NCBI GenBank assembly: GCA_945893365.1
Contig: CAMDED010000054.1
Location: 1-44,710, forward strand
DNA: 44,710 nt
Reading direction: 5' to 3'
Source: Candidatus Sulfopaludibacter sp. SbA3
GTDB lineage: Bacteria; Acidobacteriota; Terriglobia; Bryobacterales; Bryobacteraceae
In this document: positions 42,739-44,710 of the stretch, piece by piece
Layout of the letters: each line of letters opens with the position of its first letter
Position numbering within the stretch: position 1 is the first letter of the stretch
The notes under the pieces: model-generated
Databases searched by the model: none
What the model was told of the DNA's origin: nothing
Seen by the model: the letters and a program-made list of their open reading frames with translations, nothing else
Translations under genes and position numbers: made by a program

Positions 42739-43036
42739 GGCGGTTCACGGCCCGCCGGCGGAGTAGCCCCGGAAGGAACTGTGGCGCTCGCATTGTGGTA
42801 GAAGCTATGATGCCTGGCGTGACTTGAACATCATTTGAGGAGATCTGAATCGGGAGGCAATACTTTGCTCGATCACAAGTGCGCTCACCAAAGGAACCGA
42901 GGGTTTGGGAGCCGTGGGGTTCAAAACATCCGTGGCCGACTACAGCAACCTGGGCGAAACGCCGACGGTGTTCCCGTTTGAGTAAACTTAGAGCGCCCAA
43001 GTCCAATCCGCAGACGTCTGTATGAAGGAGAGTTCC
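42739..43036 (+). other. Gap with a short gene-end fragment (42881-42985)
   Basis: Within this gap a frame from about 42881 reads ALTKGTEGLGAVGFKTSVAD then YSNLGETPTVFPFE and stops at 42983-42985. The composition is protein-like, but there is no start codon or ribosome-binding site and no family is recognised. It may be the last 35 codons of a lost gene. The rest holds no recognisable feature apart from the ribosome-binding region of the next gene. Confidence 0.3.
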
Positions 43037-44371
43037 GTGCATAGGAAACGCTTTCCGTTCAATGCCGCTTTCGCACTCAGCGCGACGGTCCTGCTGCTGC
43101 CCGCGGCTGGCAGCCTGCCGGCGCAGCAAGGAAAGATGAAGAAGTTCCTGAGCAAGCCATTGACAATCGAAGACCAAGGCAGCTTCTTCGTAGGTGGCGT
43201 ACCCAAGGTCACCCCTTACGCCGCCGCGTCCGCACCCGGCGCCAACCAGACTCAGCTCCCGCTTGGCCAGATCACGATCGGGCAGATGTACGTACAGTTC
43301 CAGATTCCCCAAGGTAAGATGCGCAACATGCCCCCGGTGATTATGGTCCACGGGTCCACGCATACGGGAGCTTGTCTGGAGTCGACTCCCGACGGCAGGG
43401 AAGGCTGGCTGCCCTACTTCGTCCGCAAAGGAATCTCCACCTACATCGTCGATCAGTCCGGACGCGGACGATCCGGGTTCGACGAGTCCGTGATTCACGA
43501 GGCGGAAGCGCTGGTCACCCGGGGCGACGTCGCGGGTGGCGCGGCGCTGCTTCCCTCCATTGCCAGGATTAGCGATAACGGAGCGTGGACGGCTTGGTTC
43601 GGCCACCTGACGCCACCGGGCTCGAACATCCTGGATGGCAGGCTGATCCGGCACGGGGATGCGGGCGATCCGCCTACGGATGACGCCAGCCATTCCGATA
43701 GCTACCTGCCCGCTTTTCCCCTCGCGAGCGTGGATGCGCAGGTAGTTGCCCGCACAGGCGGGATTGGACAGCCTCCGGCCGGACCGAACAACTATTTCGC
43801 TCTCGAGTACTACAAGCAACTGGTCCCTAACGCCGAGTCGACTTTACCCGGTTCCACCTGCCCCACCTGCGATCCAACCACGATTTCCCCGGCCAACACC
43901 TGGACCCCGCGGAATCTGGCAACGCTGGTGGAAAGGCTGGACGGGGCAGTCGTTGCGACACACTCGCAGTCCGGCATCATGGGGCATCACATGGTCCGCA
44001 TTCTGAAGGAACGCGGCCACCTGAACCTTGTGCGTGGCTTGATCACCTTGGAGGGATCCTGCTCGTTTCCCAACAGTGGCCTGAAGGCCGAGGACTTCGA
44101 TAACATCCCTTACCTGGCGGTGAAGGGAGACTATGCAGCCACCAGCGATGGGTGCCAGACCACTGTGGACGCCATCAACGCCCGGCGCGCCGCCGGTCAG
44201 GGAATCGCGAAGGCCGACTACATCAAGCTGGACGAACTTCCCAACCCCGTCTTCCGCGGCACAACCCATATGATGATGATCGGCGCCAATAGTAACGAGG
44301 TGGCCGACGTGATCCTAAACTGGGCCGGGCGGAACATTCCGCCCAAGGGCAAGGACCGCAAGAGACGATAA
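43037..44371 (+). CDS. Secreted alpha/beta hydrolase (esterase-like)
   Basis: This 444-residue protein starts best at the GTG at 43037, which lies four bases after AAGGAGAG and gives a clean signal peptide (HRKRFPFNAAFALSATVLLL then PAAGSLPAQ). An ATG at 43022 in the same frame would put that ribosome-binding site inside the gene. Hydrolase marks are PPVIMVHGSTHTGAC (oxyanion region), GISTYIVDQSGRGRSGFD, the nucleophile elbow THSQSG, a candidate acid in YLAVKGDYAAT and the last His in GTTHMMMIG. A cysteine pair (STCPTCDP) sits in the inserted cap, and another lies in EGSCSFPN/DGCQT. It belongs with large secreted esterases of unknown substrate. The chain ends in a basic tail (KGKDRKRR). Confidence 0.78.
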   Translation: MHRKRFPFNAAFALSATVLLLPAAGSLPAQQGKMKKFLSKPLTIEDQGSFFVGGVPKVTPYAAASAPGANQTQLPLGQITIGQMYVQFQIPQGKMRNMPPVIMVHGSTHTGACLESTPDGREGWLPYFVRKGISTYIVDQSGRGRSGFDESVIHEAEALVTRGDVAGGAALLPSIARISDNGAWTAWFGHLTPPGSNILDGRLIRHGDAGDPPTDDASHSDSYLPAFPLASVDAQVVARTGGIGQPPAGPNNYFALEYYKQLVPNAESTLPGSTCPTCDPTTISPANTWTPRNLATLVERLDGAVVATHSQSGIMGHHMVRILKERGHLNLVRGLITLEGSCSFPNSGLKAEDFDNIPYLAVKGDYAATSDGCQTTVDAINARRAAGQGIAKADYIKLDELPNPVFRGTTHMMMIGANSNEVADVILNWAGRNIPPKGKDRKRR

Positions 44372-44679
44372 GCGGTCGCCGGTACTCGCCATGGGCCGCT
44401 CGCGTCGCGGATCGGCTGCGGGATGCCTGCCTTCGCGGGCCCCGCGGTGCGCGAACTCACCAATTAAAAAGAAGACGCAACGTATCCGGCCAAGCCCGGT
44501 AGAGGAGTACGTTTGAGTGCACCGGCGAGAGTCCGGCTAAAGGCCTGTGTTCCCTGTGTTCCAGCGATTCCGCAACCATTTTTTTTAACCATCCGAAACA
44601 TCTGATTCCAATGCTGTTTTGGCAGTAGCGGCTCAAAGAGCATATTCGCATTGTGTTTTTCCTCTTGCTTTCCTCGCCG
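44372..44679. other. Intergenic region, no gene recognised
   Basis: This stretch lies between the hydrolase stop and the promoter region at the right edge. One minus-strand frame (44457-44702, 81 codons) is open but rich in Cys, Arg and Trp without any recognised motif, and it crosses the promoter palindrome, so it is not called. GC-rich inverted sequences around 44430-44455 are too short to name as a terminator. Confidence 0.4.
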
Positions 44680-44691
44680 GTCTTGTATAAT
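44665..44691 (+). promoter_or_regulatory. Sigma-70-like promoter (TATAAT box) at the right edge
   Basis: A perfect TATAAT lies at 44686-44691 with TTGCTT at 44665-44670, a spacing of 15 bases, which is shorter than the ideal 17. Transcription would start near 44698, only a few bases before an ATG at 44706 that opens a frame leaving the window. The mRNA would be almost leaderless. Confidence 0.5.
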
Positions 44692-44707
44692 ATGTGGTAC
44701 AAGACAT
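44680..44707. promoter_or_regulatory. PadR-like operator overlapping the promoter and start codon
   Basis: GTCTTGTA (44680-44687) and TACAAGAC (44698-44705) form a perfect eight-base inverted repeat around the TATAAT box. Overlapping it, ATGT at 44692-44695 and ACAT at 44704-44707 are separated by exactly eight bases, the spacing described for PadR-family operators. A repressor bound here would block RNA polymerase. The gene to the right may itself be a padR-like regulator, but it is outside the window. Confidence 0.45.
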
Positions 44708-44710
44708 GGC

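Noticed and set aside
44480-44570. Possible structured RNA or riboswitch (GC-rich paired segments)
   Set aside because: The paired segments are short and match no riboswitch consensus I know. No downstream gene on the same strand fits before the window edge.
44457-44702. 81-codon minus-strand frame at the right edge
   Set aside because: It crosses the promoter/operator palindrome, is rich in Cys, Arg and Trp, and matches no family.

Overview
The window looks like a GC-rich chromosomal segment from an Acidobacteriota, most probably a relative of Solibacter or Bryobacter (inference from gene content, not from a marker gene). The clues are large TonB-type outer-membrane receptors (one with an N-terminal carboxypeptidase-regulatory-like domain), a Ser/Thr kinase fused to a WD40/TolB-like propeller, an NHL-repeat protein ending in the C-terminal domain first defined in Solibacter, small coiled-coil hypotheticals, a PEP-CTERM protein, CxxCH proteins with an MPPW motif, and many secreted esterases and quinoproteins. 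No rRNA, tRNA, CRISPR array or replication origin was recognised.

Layout. 1-4539: the 5' end of an IS701-type transposase leaving the left edge, an orphan NarL-type histidine kinase, and a divergent TonB-receptor-like barrel. 4566-7778: a relic gene end and a long secreted NHL-repeat gene split by a frameshift. 7905-10739: a tight operon of a SurA/PpiC-like foldase, a YhaM-like OB/HD nuclease and a BlaI-type repressor. 10889-11575: a secreted lectin-like protein. 11582-15945 (minus strand): a four-gene operon of a cytochrome c fused to a peptidylglycine-monooxygenase-like copper domain, a shortened paralogue without the copper ligands, a START-like protein and gamma-glutamyltranspeptidase. 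16017-17974: a tartrate/malate dehydrogenase coupled to a serine hydrolase. 18235-20800: a coiled-coil protein, CbiX, a CBS pair, a YbaK-like deacylase and a TPR protein, the last lying in an operon with the 1170-residue TonB receptor (20819-24331).

24389-25281 holds a decayed transposase and a dispersed repeat. 25282-28171: a secreted phosphatase, groES without groEL, a Skp/OmpH chaperone and a membrane protein. 28225-32214: a kinase relic, the kinase and a TPR protein. 32304-34582 (minus strand): a PQQ dehydrogenase overlapping a pentahaem cytochrome, a plausible periplasmic electron-transfer pair. 34727-35199: a wrecked ParDE-like toxin-antitoxin locus. 35320-38571: a carbohydrate-binding/PKD protein, a double esterase and a cytochrome c'. 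38572-40077: relics, a PEP-CTERM protein and an IS630 fragment. 40078-44371: a GAF-phosphorylase fusion and a secreted alpha/beta hydrolase. The right edge carries a PadR-like operator over a TATAAT box.

Two themes stand out. First, much of the window encodes envelope and periplasmic functions: import of large substrates, ester and peptide hydrolysis, c-type haem and copper redox chemistry. Second, most of the longer gaps are not empty. They hold gene relics (transposases, toxin-antitoxin, kinase C-terminus, probable PQQ C-terminus), which points to repeated insertion, duplication and decay.
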